Source of the DNA: Myxococcus dinghuensis
Lineage (GTDB): Bacteria > Myxococcota > Myxococcia > Myxococcales > Myxococcaceae
Length of the DNA: 64,000 nt
Direction of reading: 5' to 3'
NCBI RefSeq assembly: GCF_024198235.1
Contig: NZ_JAKCFB010000036.1
Location: 23,526 to 87,525, forward strand
The notes under the pieces are model-generated. The model saw nothing but the letters and a program-made list of their open reading frames with translations. It did not search any database and was not told the DNA's origin. Each line of letters starts with the position of its first letter. The stretch's first letter is position 1. Positions 36,778 through 45,391 of the stretch are shown in pieces. Position numbers and translations under genes: made by a program.

Positions 36778-38050
36778 GGGCCTGCCCCGCGAGCGTCCGC
36801 ACGAAGCGGTGGACGTCCGTGAAGGAGTTGTACAGCGGCGCCGGCGCGGCGCGGATGATGTCCGGCTGACGGAAGTCGCAGATGATGCCCGCGTCCGACA
36901 GCCGCTTCAGCGTCGCCTGCGGGTCTCCCTGGAAGCGCAGCGAGAGCTGGGCGCCGCGCTGCTTCGGGTCCCGGGGCGTGGTGATGCGCACGAAGCCCGG
37001 GGGCAGCCGGTCCAGGAGGAACTCCAGGTAGCCGGTGAGCCGCTCGCTCTTGGCGCGCAGCGCGTCGATGCCGGCCCGGTCGAACAGCTCGAACGACGCG
37101 CGCAGCGCGGCGAGCTGGAGGATGGGCGGGTTGGACAACTGCCACCCCTCCGCGCCCTCCATGCCGTCGAAGCGCGGGCCCATCTGGAAGCGCGTCTTCT
37201 TGTCGTGGCCCCACCAGCCCTCGAAGCGGGGGAGGTCCTTCGCCCGCGCGTGCCGCTCGTGCACGAACACGCCGCCCAGGCTGCCCGGGCCCCCGTTGAG
37301 GTACTTGTACGAGCACCACACCGCGAAGTCCGGCCCGTCGTCGTGCAGCCGCAGCCGCAGGTTGCCCGCGCCGTGTGCCAGGTCGAAGCCCACGACGCAG
37401 CCCTTCGCGTGCGCCGCCCGCGTGATGCCCGCCAGGTCGAACGCCTGGCCGGTGAGGTAGTTCACGCTGCCCAGGAGCACGAGCGCCACCTCGTGCCCGT
37501 GCTGGTCCAGCGTGGCGAGGATGTCCTCGGAGCGCAGCGTCTCCTCGCCCTCGCGGGGCTTCAGCTCCAGGATGGCCTCGCGCGGGTCGTACCCGTGGAA
37601 GCGCGCCTGCGACGCCACCGCGTACTGGTCCGACGGGAAGGCGCCACCCTCGACGAGGATCTTGAACCGCTCGCGCGTGGGTCGGTAGAACGACACCATC
37701 ATCAGGTGCAGGTTCACCGTGAGGGTGTTCATCACCACCACCTCGACGGGCTTCGCGCCCACCAGCCGCGCGGCCTGCTCCGTGACGAGCTCGTGGTAGT
37801 GCAGCCACGGGTGGCGCCCGTGGTGGTGTCCCTCCACGCCGAAGCGCGCCCAGTCCTCCAGCTCCTCCCGCACGTACTGCGCGGCGTTGCGGGGCTGGAG
37901 TCCCAGCGAGTTGCCCGCCAGGTACACCACCGGCGAGCCCTCCGCCGTGGGGGGGAAGAGGAACGACTCCCGGAAGGAGCGCAGCGGGTCCTCCGCGTCG
38001 GCGCGGCGCGCGAAGTCCTCGGTGTCCTCGTAGGTGTACGGCGTGGTCAT
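36770..38050 (-). CDS. kynU: Kynureninase
   Basis: 426-aa PLP enzyme that cleaves 3-hydroxykynurenine to 3-hydroxyanthranilate and alanine. Seen: YLAGNSLGLQPRN near residue 42, FPSDQYA, GFDLAHGAGN near 227, the PLP Lys in WCSYKYLNGGPGS near 255 and EGWQLSNPPILQLAAL. ATG 38050 forms ATGA with the ACMSD stop; the upstream frame is shadow. Confidence 0.96.
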   Translation of the reverse strand: MTTPYTYEDTEDFARRADAEDPLRSFRESFLFPPTAEGSPVVYLAGNSLGLQPRNAAQYVREELEDWARFGVEGHHHGRHPWLHYHELVTEQAARLVGAKPVEVVVMNTLTVNLHLMMVSFYRPTRERFKILVEGGAFPSDQYAVASQARFHGYDPREAILELKPREGEETLRSEDILATLDQHGHEVALVLLGSVNYLTGQAFDLAGITRAAHAKGCVVGFDLAHGAGNLRLRLHDDGPDFAVWCSYKYLNGGPGSLGGVFVHERHARAKDLPRFEGWWGHDKKTRFQMGPRFDGMEGAEGWQLSNPPILQLAALRASFELFDRAGIDALRAKSERLTGYLEFLLDRLPPGFVRITTPRDPKQRGAQLSLRFQGDPQATLKRLSDAGIICDFRQPDIIRAAPAPLYNSFTDVHRFVRTLAGQAHG

Positions 38051-39063
38051 GGTGCGAAGTCCTCGTACGTGCGCCCCAGCCACTCCAGGGCGTTCTGGCA
38101 GAGCAGCCGCTCGCGCGCGGCCTGCGACAGCTCCGTCAGCGATTCGATGAGCGTCCCCGGGCGGTCCTCGCCCAGCGGGAACGGGTAGTCACTGCCCAGC
38201 GCCACCTTGTCGTGGCCGAAGAGCTGGATGATGAAGCGCAGGGTGTCCGCGTCGTGCACCAGCGAGTCCACCCAGAAGCTCCCCAGGTAGTCGCGCGGGG
38301 AGACCTTGTTGTCCACGGCCACCAGGTCCGGCCGGGCCTCGAAGCCGTGCTGGATGCGGCCCAGCGTCCCGGGGAACGCGCCGCCGCCGTGCGCGAAGGC
38401 GAAGCGCAGCGCGGGCAGCCGCTCCAGCACGCCGCCGAAGATGAGCGAGCAGATGGCCAGCGACATCTCCGCGGGCATGCCGACGAGCCACGGCAGCCAG
38501 TACTTCTGCATCTTCGCCTCGCCCATCATGTCCCACGGGTGGACGAAGATGGACGCGCCCAGCTCGTGGGCCGCCTGGAAGAAGGGGAACAGCGCCGGGT
38601 CGGACAGGTTCCAGTCGTTGACGTGGCTGCCGATCTGCACCCCCGCCAGCCCCAGCTCCTTCACGCACCGCTCCAGCTCGCGCACCGCCAGCTCCGGGGA
38701 CTGGAGCGGGACGGTGCCCAGGCCCACGAAGCGCCTGGGGTTCTCCTTCGCCACGGTGGCCACGTGGTCGTTGAGGAAGCGCGCCATGTCCGCGCCGTGC
38801 TCCGGCTTCGTCCAGTAGCTGAACATCACCGGCACGGTGGACAGCACCTGGACGTGGACGCCCGCCGCGTCGCACTCCACCAGGCGCTGGGTCGGGTCCC
38901 AGCAGTTGCTCTCCACCTCGCGGAAGAACTTGCCGTCGTCGCGCACCATGCGCGCGCGGCACGGCGCGTGGTGGTCCAGGGTGATGAAGCCCCCGTAGCC
39001 GTAGCGCTCCGCGAACCTCGGAATCTTCGCGGGCAGCACGTGCGTGTGGATGTCGACCTTCAA
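38047..39063 (-). CDS. 2-Amino-3-carboxymuconate 6-semialdehyde decarboxylase
   Basis: 338-aa metal-dependent amidohydrolase-family decarboxylase (ACMSD). Zn ligands and catalytic residues are visible: DIHTHVLP at residues 4-11, FVHPWDM near 175, FAHGGGAF near 227 and GSDYPFPLG near 292. It diverts ACMS from quinolinate/NAD toward full catabolism. No ATG or GTG fits: the frame begins at TTG 39063, which overlaps the HAAO stop as TTGA and follows GGGAGGG, and it places the HTH ligands as in the family. The use of TTG at a coupled junction is unusual here. Confidence 0.93.
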   Translation of the reverse strand: MKVDIHTHVLPAKIPRFAERYGYGGFITLDHHAPCRARMVRDDGKFFREVESNCWDPTQRLVECDAAGVHVQVLSTVPVMFSYWTKPEHGADMARFLNDHVATVAKENPRRFVGLGTVPLQSPELAVRELERCVKELGLAGVQIGSHVNDWNLSDPALFPFFQAAHELGASIFVHPWDMMGEAKMQKYWLPWLVGMPAEMSLAICSLIFGGVLERLPALRFAFAHGGGAFPGTLGRIQHGFEARPDLVAVDNKVSPRDYLGSFWVDSLVHDADTLRFIIQLFGHDKVALGSDYPFPLGEDRPGTLIESLTELSQAARERLLCQNALEWLGRTYEDFAP

Positions 39064-39584
39064 CGTGAAGGCCCTCCCTTGGTGACCTTCGTCCCGCACT
39101 TCTTGCAGGTGCAGTGGTCCGGGTTGCCGTAGAAGTTCTCGAAGATGGGCGGTAGCTGCGTGACGAGGTTCGTGACGTGGACGAACTCCTCGTAGAGCCT
39201 CTCGCCGCAGTCGGGGCACAGCCACATGAAGCCGTCCAGCTCGTGCGGCAGGCGGCGGCGCTCCAGCACCAGCCCCACCGTGCCCGCGGGCCGCTGCGGC
39301 GAGTGCGGCACCCTGGGCGGCAGCAGGAAGATCTCCCCTTCGTGGATGGGGATGTCCGTGGGCTTGCCGTCGTCGAGCACGCGCAGGTTCATCGTGCCCT
39401 CGAGCTGGTAGAAGAACTCCTCGCCCTCGTTGATGTGGAAGTCCGTGCGCGAGTTGGGGCCACCCACCACGGTGACCATGAACTCACGGTCCGCCCACAC
39501 CTGCTGGTTGCCGACGGGCGGCTTGAGCAGGTGGCGGTGCTCGTCGATCCACTTCTTGAAGTTGATGGGGGTCAGGCGTCCCAT
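39060..39584 (-). CDS. 3-Hydroxyanthranilate 3,4-dioxygenase
   Basis: 174-aa cupin dioxygenase that opens 3-hydroxyanthranilate to ACMS. Catalytic Fe ligands: His and Glu in RTDFHINEGEEFFYQLEG near residues 50-57 and His in PRVPHSPQRP near 95. The C-terminal rubredoxin-like pair CPDC and CKKC, typical of the bacterial homodimeric enzyme, is complete. Its ATG follows the deaminase stop with no gap. Confidence 0.96.
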   Translation of the reverse strand: MGRLTPINFKKWIDEHRHLLKPPVGNQQVWADREFMVTVVGGPNSRTDFHINEGEEFFYQLEGTMNLRVLDDGKPTDIPIHEGEIFLLPPRVPHSPQRPAGTVGLVLERRRLPHELDGFMWLCPDCGERLYEEFVHVTNLVTQLPPIFENFYGNPDHCTCKKCGTKVTKGGPSR

Positions 39585-40013
39585 TCATTCATCTCCGATG
39601 GTGGCGATGCACTTCAGCTCGATGGCGATGGGCGTGGGCAGCCGGTTGATCTCGAGCGTCGTGCGGCAGGGTGGGTCGTCCTTGAAGTACTCCGCCCACA
39701 GCCGGTTGTAGATGGGGAAGTCCTTCTTCATGTCCGTCAGGTACACGGTGACGTCCACCAGCCGGTCCCAGGACGAGCCGGCGTCCTCCAGGATGTAGCG
39801 GACGTTGCGGAACACCGAGTGGCACTGCGTCTCGATGTCGTACGAGACGATGTTGCCCTCCGCGTCCAGCTCCACGCCGGGAATCTTCTTCGTGCCGCGC
39901 TCGCGCGGGCCCACGCCGGACAGGAAGAGGAGGTTGCCCACGCGGCGGGCGTGAGGGTACAGCCCCACGGGCTCCGGGGCCTTCTGGGAATCGACTCGCT
40001 GACCGTTGCTCAC
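39585..40013 (-). CDS. 2-Aminomuconate deaminase, RidA family
   Basis: 142-aa RidA/YjgF-like protein. Seen: LFLSGVGPRERGTKKIPG, TQCHSVFRNVRYILEDAGSSW and a late CRTTLEINRLPTPIAIELKCIA. In 2-nitrobenzoate/kynurenine meta-cleavage operons this member hydrolyses 2-aminomuconate to 4-oxalocrotonate and ammonia, and its position between the AMSDH and HAAO genes fits. GTG 40013 is chosen; an extension to 40028 would be possible but has no start codon of note. 17 bases separate it from the AMSDH stop. Confidence 0.9.
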   Translation of the reverse strand: MSNGQRVDSQKAPEPVGLYPHARRVGNLLFLSGVGPRERGTKKIPGVELDAEGNIVSYDIETQCHSVFRNVRYILEDAGSSWDRLVDVTVYLTDMKKDFPIYNRLWAEYFKDDPPCRTTLEINRLPTPIAIELKCIATIGDE

Positions 40014-40030
40014 GTGCGTCTCCAAACGGC

Positions 40031-41473
40031 TCACAGCTTGATGCAGACGTTCTTCGGCTCGGTGAAGAAGCGCAGCGCCTCCCAGCCTCCCTCGCGCCCC
40101 ACGCCCGAGTCCTTCACCCCGCCGAACGGCGTGCGCAGGTCGCGCAGCATCCAGCAGTTCACCCAGACGATGCCGCTGTGCAGCCGCGAGGCGAGGCGGT
40201 GCGCGCGCGTGACGTCCTTCGTCCACACGCTCGCCGCCAGGCCGTACTTCGTGGAGTTGGCCCAGGCGAGCACCTCGTCCTCGCCGTCGAAGGGGATGAG
40301 CGTGGCCACCGGGCCGAAGATCTCCTCCTGGTTGGTGCGGCACTCCGCGCCCAGGCCCTCGATGAGCGTGGGCTCCACGAACCAGCCCTCCGCGCAGCGA
40401 CCGGACAGGCTGGCGCGCTGGCCTCCGGTGAGCACGCGCCCGCCCTCCTGCTTCGCCAGCTCGATGTAGCCCATCACCTTGTCGAAGTGCTGCCGCGACA
40501 CCAGCGCGCCCTGGTCCGTGCCGGCCTCCAGCGGGTCCCCCACCTTCAGGGCCCGCGTGCGCGCCACCAGCGCCTCCTTGAAGCGCGCGTAGAGCGGGCG
40601 CTGCACGAAGATGCGCGGGCCGCACAGGCAGATCTGCCCCTGGTTGGAGAACGACGAGCGCACCGTGGTGGCCACCGCCTCCTCGAAGTCGCAGTCCTCG
40701 AAGATGACGTTGGGGTTCTTCCCGCCCATCTCCAGCGACACCTTCTTGAACAGGGGCGCCGTCACGCGGGCGATCTCCGCGCCCACGCGGGTGCTGCCGG
40801 TGAAGGAGATGGCGGCGATGTCCGGGTGCTCGCTCATGGCCGCGCCCACCTTGGGGCCCAGGCCGTGGACGACGTTGAGCACGCCCGGCGGGAGGCCCAC
40901 CTCGCGCGCCACCTGGGACAGCAGGTACGCGGTCATGGGCGTCACCTCGGACGGCTTGGCCACCACGCAGTTGCCGATGGCGAGCGCCGGCGCGAGCTTC
41001 CACGTCAGGAGGTACAGCGGCAGGTTCCACGGGGAGATGCAGCCCACCACGCCCAGCGGCGAGCGCAGGGTGTAGTTGAGCGCGGTGCCGTCCGTGGCGT
41101 GCGCCTCGCTGGAGAACTGCGTCACCGCGTCCGCGAAGAACTCGAAGTTGAGGATGGAGCGCGGGATGTCCACGGTGGAGGCCACGGACAGGGGCTTGCC
41201 GCTGTCGATGGACTCCGCTCGCGCGAAGGCGTCCAGCCGCTGACGGATGGCCTCCGCGAGCCTGCGCACCATCCGCGAACGCTCCGCCGCCGGGGTCGCG
41301 GACCAGGCCGGGAAGGCGCGCTTCGCGGCCTCCACCGCGTCCTGGACGTCGGACGCGTCCGAGTCGGGCACCTGCGCGTACGTGCGCGCCGTCGCGGGCT
41401 CCGGCTTGTCGAGCCACTGGCCGCCGCGCGCGGGGCGCAGCTCACCGCCGATGTAGTTGAGCACCTTCTCCAT
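40031..41473 (-). CDS. 2-Aminomuconate 6-semialdehyde dehydrogenase
   Basis: 480-aa NAD-dependent aldehyde dehydrogenase oxidising 2-aminomuconate semialdehyde. Seen: SPWNLPLYLLTWK (Asn of the oxyanion hole), FTGSTRVGAEI, SLEMGGKNPN (general-base Glu), nucleophilic Cys in NQGQICLCG and EEIFGPVATLIPF. Identity within the ALDH family comes from the operon. First gene of the seven-gene kynurenine operon; ATG 41473. Confidence 0.93.
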   Translation of the reverse strand: MEKVLNYIGGELRPARGGQWLDKPEPATARTYAQVPDSDASDVQDAVEAAKRAFPAWSATPAAERSRMVRRLAEAIRQRLDAFARAESIDSGKPLSVASTVDIPRSILNFEFFADAVTQFSSEAHATDGTALNYTLRSPLGVVGCISPWNLPLYLLTWKLAPALAIGNCVVAKPSEVTPMTAYLLSQVAREVGLPPGVLNVVHGLGPKVGAAMSEHPDIAAISFTGSTRVGAEIARVTAPLFKKVSLEMGGKNPNVIFEDCDFEEAVATTVRSSFSNQGQICLCGPRIFVQRPLYARFKEALVARTRALKVGDPLEAGTDQGALVSRQHFDKVMGYIELAKQEGGRVLTGGQRASLSGRCAEGWFVEPTLIEGLGAECRTNQEEIFGPVATLIPFDGEDEVLAWANSTKYGLAASVWTKDVTRAHRLASRLHSGIVWVNCWMLRDLRTPFGGVKDSGVGREGGWEALRFFTEPKNVCIKL

Positions 41474-42279
41474 GGCCGGACCCTCCGTGCATGCCCGTCG
41501 ACCGGGGAGGCCACGAGCGCCCGCTCTCCCGGACGCCGGGAGCAACGGGGCCGCGCGGAGCCCGGGTCGAACGCGGCGCAATGTACGAAACCGCTCGTGT
41601 CGTCACCAGCGTCACGGACGCACGACGTCCAGTGGTCCGCGCTCGGCCGGACGACGTGCCCCAGGACACCGGCTCGTCACGGCGGTGTGCCCCGCGCCCG
41701 AGCGGCGGTCCGCTTTCCGCCCCGATGACGCAGGACGCCGGCCACGCTCCGTGTGGTGGAGCGACGCGTCGGGCCACGCCCCGTCCGGGCGGGGTGCCTG
41801 CCTGGACGGCGGGCGCCTTCGGGGCGTCGAGGGGCTCCCGGTGGCGAGGGGCCTCCGGCGGTGGTGTGGGTCTCCTGCTCCACGGGGGGCCGACGCGGCG
41901 TCGCGGTGTCGACCGCAGGCGCGGCCTTCGTCGTGGGGCGGACGGTGTGTCCCCGTCCCAGGGGCGTCCCTGTCGGCGCGACGTGCCGCCGTTCTCCGGG
42001 CGTGGCTACGTTGGCGCCGGGAGCCGCTCCCGCGTCGCCAACGAATGGAGGTCTCATGGTGGACGCGCCGTCCACCTGTCGGGTCGCACGCCGCGTCGAG
42101 GACGCCGTGGACGGGGCCCGCGAGGCCCACGCGTGTCGGGCGGTGGACGCGGCTCGTGCCTCCGGGGCAGGCGCGAGCGCCCCGAGGACGTCGTCGTGCG
42201 TGGGGCGAGGTCGAGCGTCCTCGTGGCGTGGGGGAGGGGAGCGCGTCGCCGCTGCGAGGCGCGGCTCCGAGGTTCCTGG
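41474..42279. other. 806-base gap between the kynurenine operon and the ABC transporter
   Basis: Long for this dense window. All open frames here are low-complexity Arg/Gly/Pro translations without family features, so I see no gene. It must hold the divergent promoters of both operons. Apart from the weak -10/-35 pair at 41580-41607, no regulator site or hairpin stands out. Confidence 0.6.
41580..41607 (-). promoter_or_regulatory. Possible promoter of the kynurenine operon
   Basis: The - strand has GGTGAC (41602-41607), 16 bases, then TACATT (41580-41585), about 105 bases upstream of the AMSDH ATG. The local sequence around TTTCGTACATTG is the most AT-rich part of the gap. Weak evidence. Confidence 0.33.
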
Positions 42280-44016
42280 ATGAGGCGCCCCCGCGTCTTC
42301 TGGGGCGAGTCCAATGCCTCGCTGGAGGAGGAGCGCCGCTTCGGCGTGGTGGACATGCTGGTGGTGGCGGGGCTGGCGGGCGCGCTGTTCGGCGGGCTGC
42401 GCGCGGCGCACGAGTGGACGGGCGCGCTGCGGCCGACGGTGGACATCGACCTGTCGCCCCGCGCGCTGCCGGCCTACGCGTTCCTGTCGATGTCCCGCGG
42501 GCTCATCGCGTATGTCTTCTCGCTGGGCTTCACGCTCGTCTATGGCTACTGGGCCGCGAAGGACGCGCTGGCCGAGCGCGTGCTGTTGCCGCTGCTCGAC
42601 ATCCTCCAGAGCATCCCCGTGCTGGGCTTCATGCCCGGGCTCGTGCTCGCGCTGGTGGCGGCGTTCCCCGGGAGCAACGTGGGGCTGGAGCTGGCCGCGG
42701 TGCTGATGATCTTCACCGGGCAGGCGTGGAACATGACGTTCAGCTACTACCACTCGCTGCGCACCGTCCCGGCTGACCAGCGGGAGGCGGCCACGGTGTA
42801 TCGCTTCGGCCGCTGGGAGCGCCTGAAGTGGGTGGAGCTGCCGTTCGCCACCATCGGCCTGGTGTGGAACAGCATGATGAGCATGGCCGGCGGCTGGTTC
42901 TTCCTGATGATCAACGAGGCCTTCGTGCTCGGGGACCGGGACTTCCGGTTGCCTGGACTGGGCTCGTACATGAGCGTGGCCGTGGCGCGGGGAGACGTGC
43001 CCGCGATGGTGTGGGCCGTGTTCGCGATGGCCACGATGATCGTCTTCCTGGACCAGGTGCTCTGGCGTCCGGTCGTCGTCTGGGCGCAGAAGTTCCGCGT
43101 GGAGGAGGGCGGACAGGCGGAGGCGATGCGCTCCTGGTTCCTGGACCTGCTGCGCCGCTCGCGGCTCTTGGCATTGCTCGGCGCGGCGGTGGGGCGGTCG
43201 CGGGCGCATGCCCCTCCGCGGCGGCACCCGCCGCACGTCCAGCCGACGTCACCGGGTGGGGGGCGGCGGACGCGCTGGCCCTCCCTGCTCCTCTTCGGAC
43301 TGCTGCTGCTCGGGTTGCTGGTGGGGACGTGGCGGCTGGTGCTCGTCATGCGTGGTGTCACCCTGGCGCAGTGGGGGACCACGCTGGGGCTCGCGCTGGT
43401 GACGCTGGGGCGGGTGCTGCTGGCCACGGTGCTCGGCACCCTGTGGACGGTGCCGGCGGGGCTGGCCATCGGCCTGTCGCCGCGCGCCTCGCGGCTGCTC
43501 CAGCCGGTGGTGCAGGTGGTGGCGTCCTTCCCGGCGCCCATGCTCTTCCCGGTCGTCGTGGCCGGGCTCTCGTTCGCGGGCGTGGGGCTGGGCTGGGGCA
43601 GCGTGCTGCTGATGCTGCTGGGGACGCAGTGGTACATCCTCTTCAACGTGGTGGCGGGCGCCACGGCGATTCCCGCGGACCTGCGGGAGATGGCGCGCGG
43701 CTACCGCATCGAGGGCTGGGCGCGCATGCGCTCGCTCTACCTGCCCTCCATCTTCCCGTACCTCGTGACGGGGTGGATCACCGCCGCGGGGGGCGCGTGG
43801 AACGCGAGCATCGTCTCCGAGCTGGTCACCTTCCGGGGCCGGGTGCTCTCCGCGCCGGGCCTGGGGGCGCAGATCAGCGAGGCCGCGGCCCGCGCCGACT
43901 TCCCGCTGCTCGCGGTCAGCGTGGTGGTGATGTCCACGGTGGTGGTCACCTTCAACCGCCTGGTCTGGAAGCGGCTGCACGGCCTGGCCGAGACGCGCTT
44001 CTCCCTGAGTCGCTGA
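42280..44016 (+). CDS. ABC transporter permease, two fused domains (NitT/TauT type)
   Basis: 578-aa inner-membrane protein made of two binding-protein-dependent permease domains in one chain. Each has an EAA-type cytoplasmic loop: REAATVYRFGRWERLKWVELP near residue 170 and REMARGYRIEGWARMRSLYLP near residue 470. They are separated by a basic, Pro/His-rich linker (~residues 300-330) and about 12 helices in all. The family imports nitrate, taurine and similar small anions, but the substrate here is unknown and no binding-protein gene lies next to it. The ATPase follows 14 bases later. Confidence 0.86.
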   Translation: MRRPRVFWGESNASLEEERRFGVVDMLVVAGLAGALFGGLRAAHEWTGALRPTVDIDLSPRALPAYAFLSMSRGLIAYVFSLGFTLVYGYWAAKDALAERVLLPLLDILQSIPVLGFMPGLVLALVAAFPGSNVGLELAAVLMIFTGQAWNMTFSYYHSLRTVPADQREAATVYRFGRWERLKWVELPFATIGLVWNSMMSMAGGWFFLMINEAFVLGDRDFRLPGLGSYMSVAVARGDVPAMVWAVFAMATMIVFLDQVLWRPVVVWAQKFRVEEGGQAEAMRSWFLDLLRRSRLLALLGAAVGRSRAHAPPRRHPPHVQPTSPGGGRRTRWPSLLLFGLLLLGLLVGTWRLVLVMRGVTLAQWGTTLGLALVTLGRVLLATVLGTLWTVPAGLAIGLSPRASRLLQPVVQVVASFPAPMLFPVVVAGLSFAGVGLGWGSVLLMLLGTQWYILFNVVAGATAIPADLREMARGYRIEGWARMRSLYLPSIFPYLVTGWITAAGGAWNASIVSELVTFRGRVLSAPGLGAQISEAAARADFPLLAVSVVVMSTVVVTFNRLVWKRLHGLAETRFSLSR

Positions 44017-44030
44017 GCGTGGAGGCCTGG

Positions 44031-45305
44031 ATGGAAGCGCCGCTGTGCGAGCTGCGAGGGGTGTCCCAGTCCTTCACCCAGCCCAATGGCGCGCCGCTGC
44101 CGGTGCTCCAGGGCATCGACCTGCAGGTGCGCCCCGCCGAGGTCGTCTGCCTGCTGGGCCCGTCGGGGTGCGGCAAGTCCACCCTCCTGCGCATCCTGGC
44201 GGGCCTCATCCGCCCCACCACGGGCGAGGTGCTGTACCACGGGCGCCCGCTGACGGGCCTCAACCCGGGCGTGGCCATCGTCTTCCAGTCGTTCGCGCTC
44301 TACCCGTGGATGACCGTCGCGCAGAACATCCAGGTGGTGCTCCAGGCGGCGGGGCTGCCCCGCGCGGAGGTGGCGACGCGCGCGGCCCAGGCCATCCGCA
44401 CCGTGGGGCTGGACGGCTTCGAGGAGGCCTACCCCCGCGAGCTGTCGGGCGGGATGAAGCAGCGGGTGGGCATGGCGCGGGCCTTCTCCCTGCACCCGGA
44501 GATGCTCTTCATGGACGAGCCGTTCAGTCAGGTGGACGCGCTCACCGCGGAGAGCCTGCGGGCGGAGGTGCTCGACCTGTGGGCCTCCCGGCGCAGCCAG
44601 TCCTCCTCCATCCTGATGGTGAGCCACGACATCAAGGAGGTCGTCTACATGGCGGACCGCATCGTGGTGCTGGGCGCGCACCCGGGCGTGGTGCGCACGG
44701 TGGTGGAGAACACGCTGCCCAGGCCCCGGGACTACCGCTCGCCGGAGCTGCTGCGCATGGTGGACCGGCTCCACGACATCATCACCGGGCACGAGCTGCC
44801 GGACGTCGCCAGCCCCACCGCCCTCGCGGGGCCGGAGATGGAGCCGCTGCCGACGGTGAGCACGAGCGAAATCGTGGGGCTGCTGGAGTACCTCGACGCG
44901 CGCGGGGGCTGCGAGGACGTGTTCCGCATGGCCACGGACACGGGGCGCGACTTCGGCAAGGCCATTGGCGTGGTGAAGGCCGCGGAGATGCTGGAGCTGG
45001 TGGACACGCCGAAGCGGGCGGTGGCGCTGTCCGGCACGGGCGCCCGCTTCCTGGCCTCGGACGTGGCGGGGCGCAAGGCCCTGTGGCGGGAGCAGCTGCT
45101 CCAGCTGGGGCTGTTCCGACAGCTCCGCGCCGTGCTGGAGCAGCAGCCCCGGCACGAGCTGCGGCGCGAGCAGGTGCTGGAGCTCGTCATCCTGCGCCTG
45201 CCGTTCGAGGACTACGAGCGGACGTTCGACACCCTGGTGCGCTGGGGGCGGTTCGGGGACCTCTTCGCCTATGACGAGGAGCGGGAGCTGCTGTCGCTCC
45301 AGTGA
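44031..45305 (+). CDS. ABC transporter ATPase with C-terminal AAA-associated domain
   Basis: 424 aa. NitT/TauT-type ATPase: Walker A GPSGCGKST near residue 42, Q-loop VFQSFALYPW, signature LSGGMKQR near 142, Walker B MLFMDEPF near 160 and switch His in VSHDI. After residue ~270 comes an extra ~150-aa helical domain (EIVGLLEYLDARGG, VKAAEMLELVDTPK) of the AAA-associated C-terminal type seen in fused-permease importers. ATG 44031 has GGAGG five bases upstream (44021-44025), favouring it over the in-frame GTG 44019. Confidence 0.87.
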   Translation: MEAPLCELRGVSQSFTQPNGAPLPVLQGIDLQVRPAEVVCLLGPSGCGKSTLLRILAGLIRPTTGEVLYHGRPLTGLNPGVAIVFQSFALYPWMTVAQNIQVVLQAAGLPRAEVATRAAQAIRTVGLDGFEEAYPRELSGGMKQRVGMARAFSLHPEMLFMDEPFSQVDALTAESLRAEVLDLWASRRSQSSSILMVSHDIKEVVYMADRIVVLGAHPGVVRTVVENTLPRPRDYRSPELLRMVDRLHDIITGHELPDVASPTALAGPEMEPLPTVSTSEIVGLLEYLDARGGCEDVFRMATDTGRDFGKAIGVVKAAEMLELVDTPKRAVALSGTGARFLASDVAGRKALWREQLLQLGLFRQLRAVLEQQPRHELRREQVLELVILRLPFEDYERTFDTLVRWGRFGDLFAYDEERELLSLQ

Positions 45306-45365
45306 CCCGGGTGGGCCGCGGGGGAGGGGTTCGCGGGGGCCTTCGGGGCGGAGGCGCGTCTCGGA

Positions 45366-45385
45366 TATAAAGGCGGGAGGGAGGA
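45366..45385 (+). promoter_or_regulatory. TATAAA element and strong SD before the SDR gene
   Basis: TATAAA (45366-45371) stands out in GC-rich sequence 21 bases before the ATG and is followed by GGGAGGGAGGA (45375-45385), a strong ribosome binding site six bases from ATG 45392. No clear -35 is seen. Confidence 0.4.
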
Positions 45386-45391
45386 ATCATC

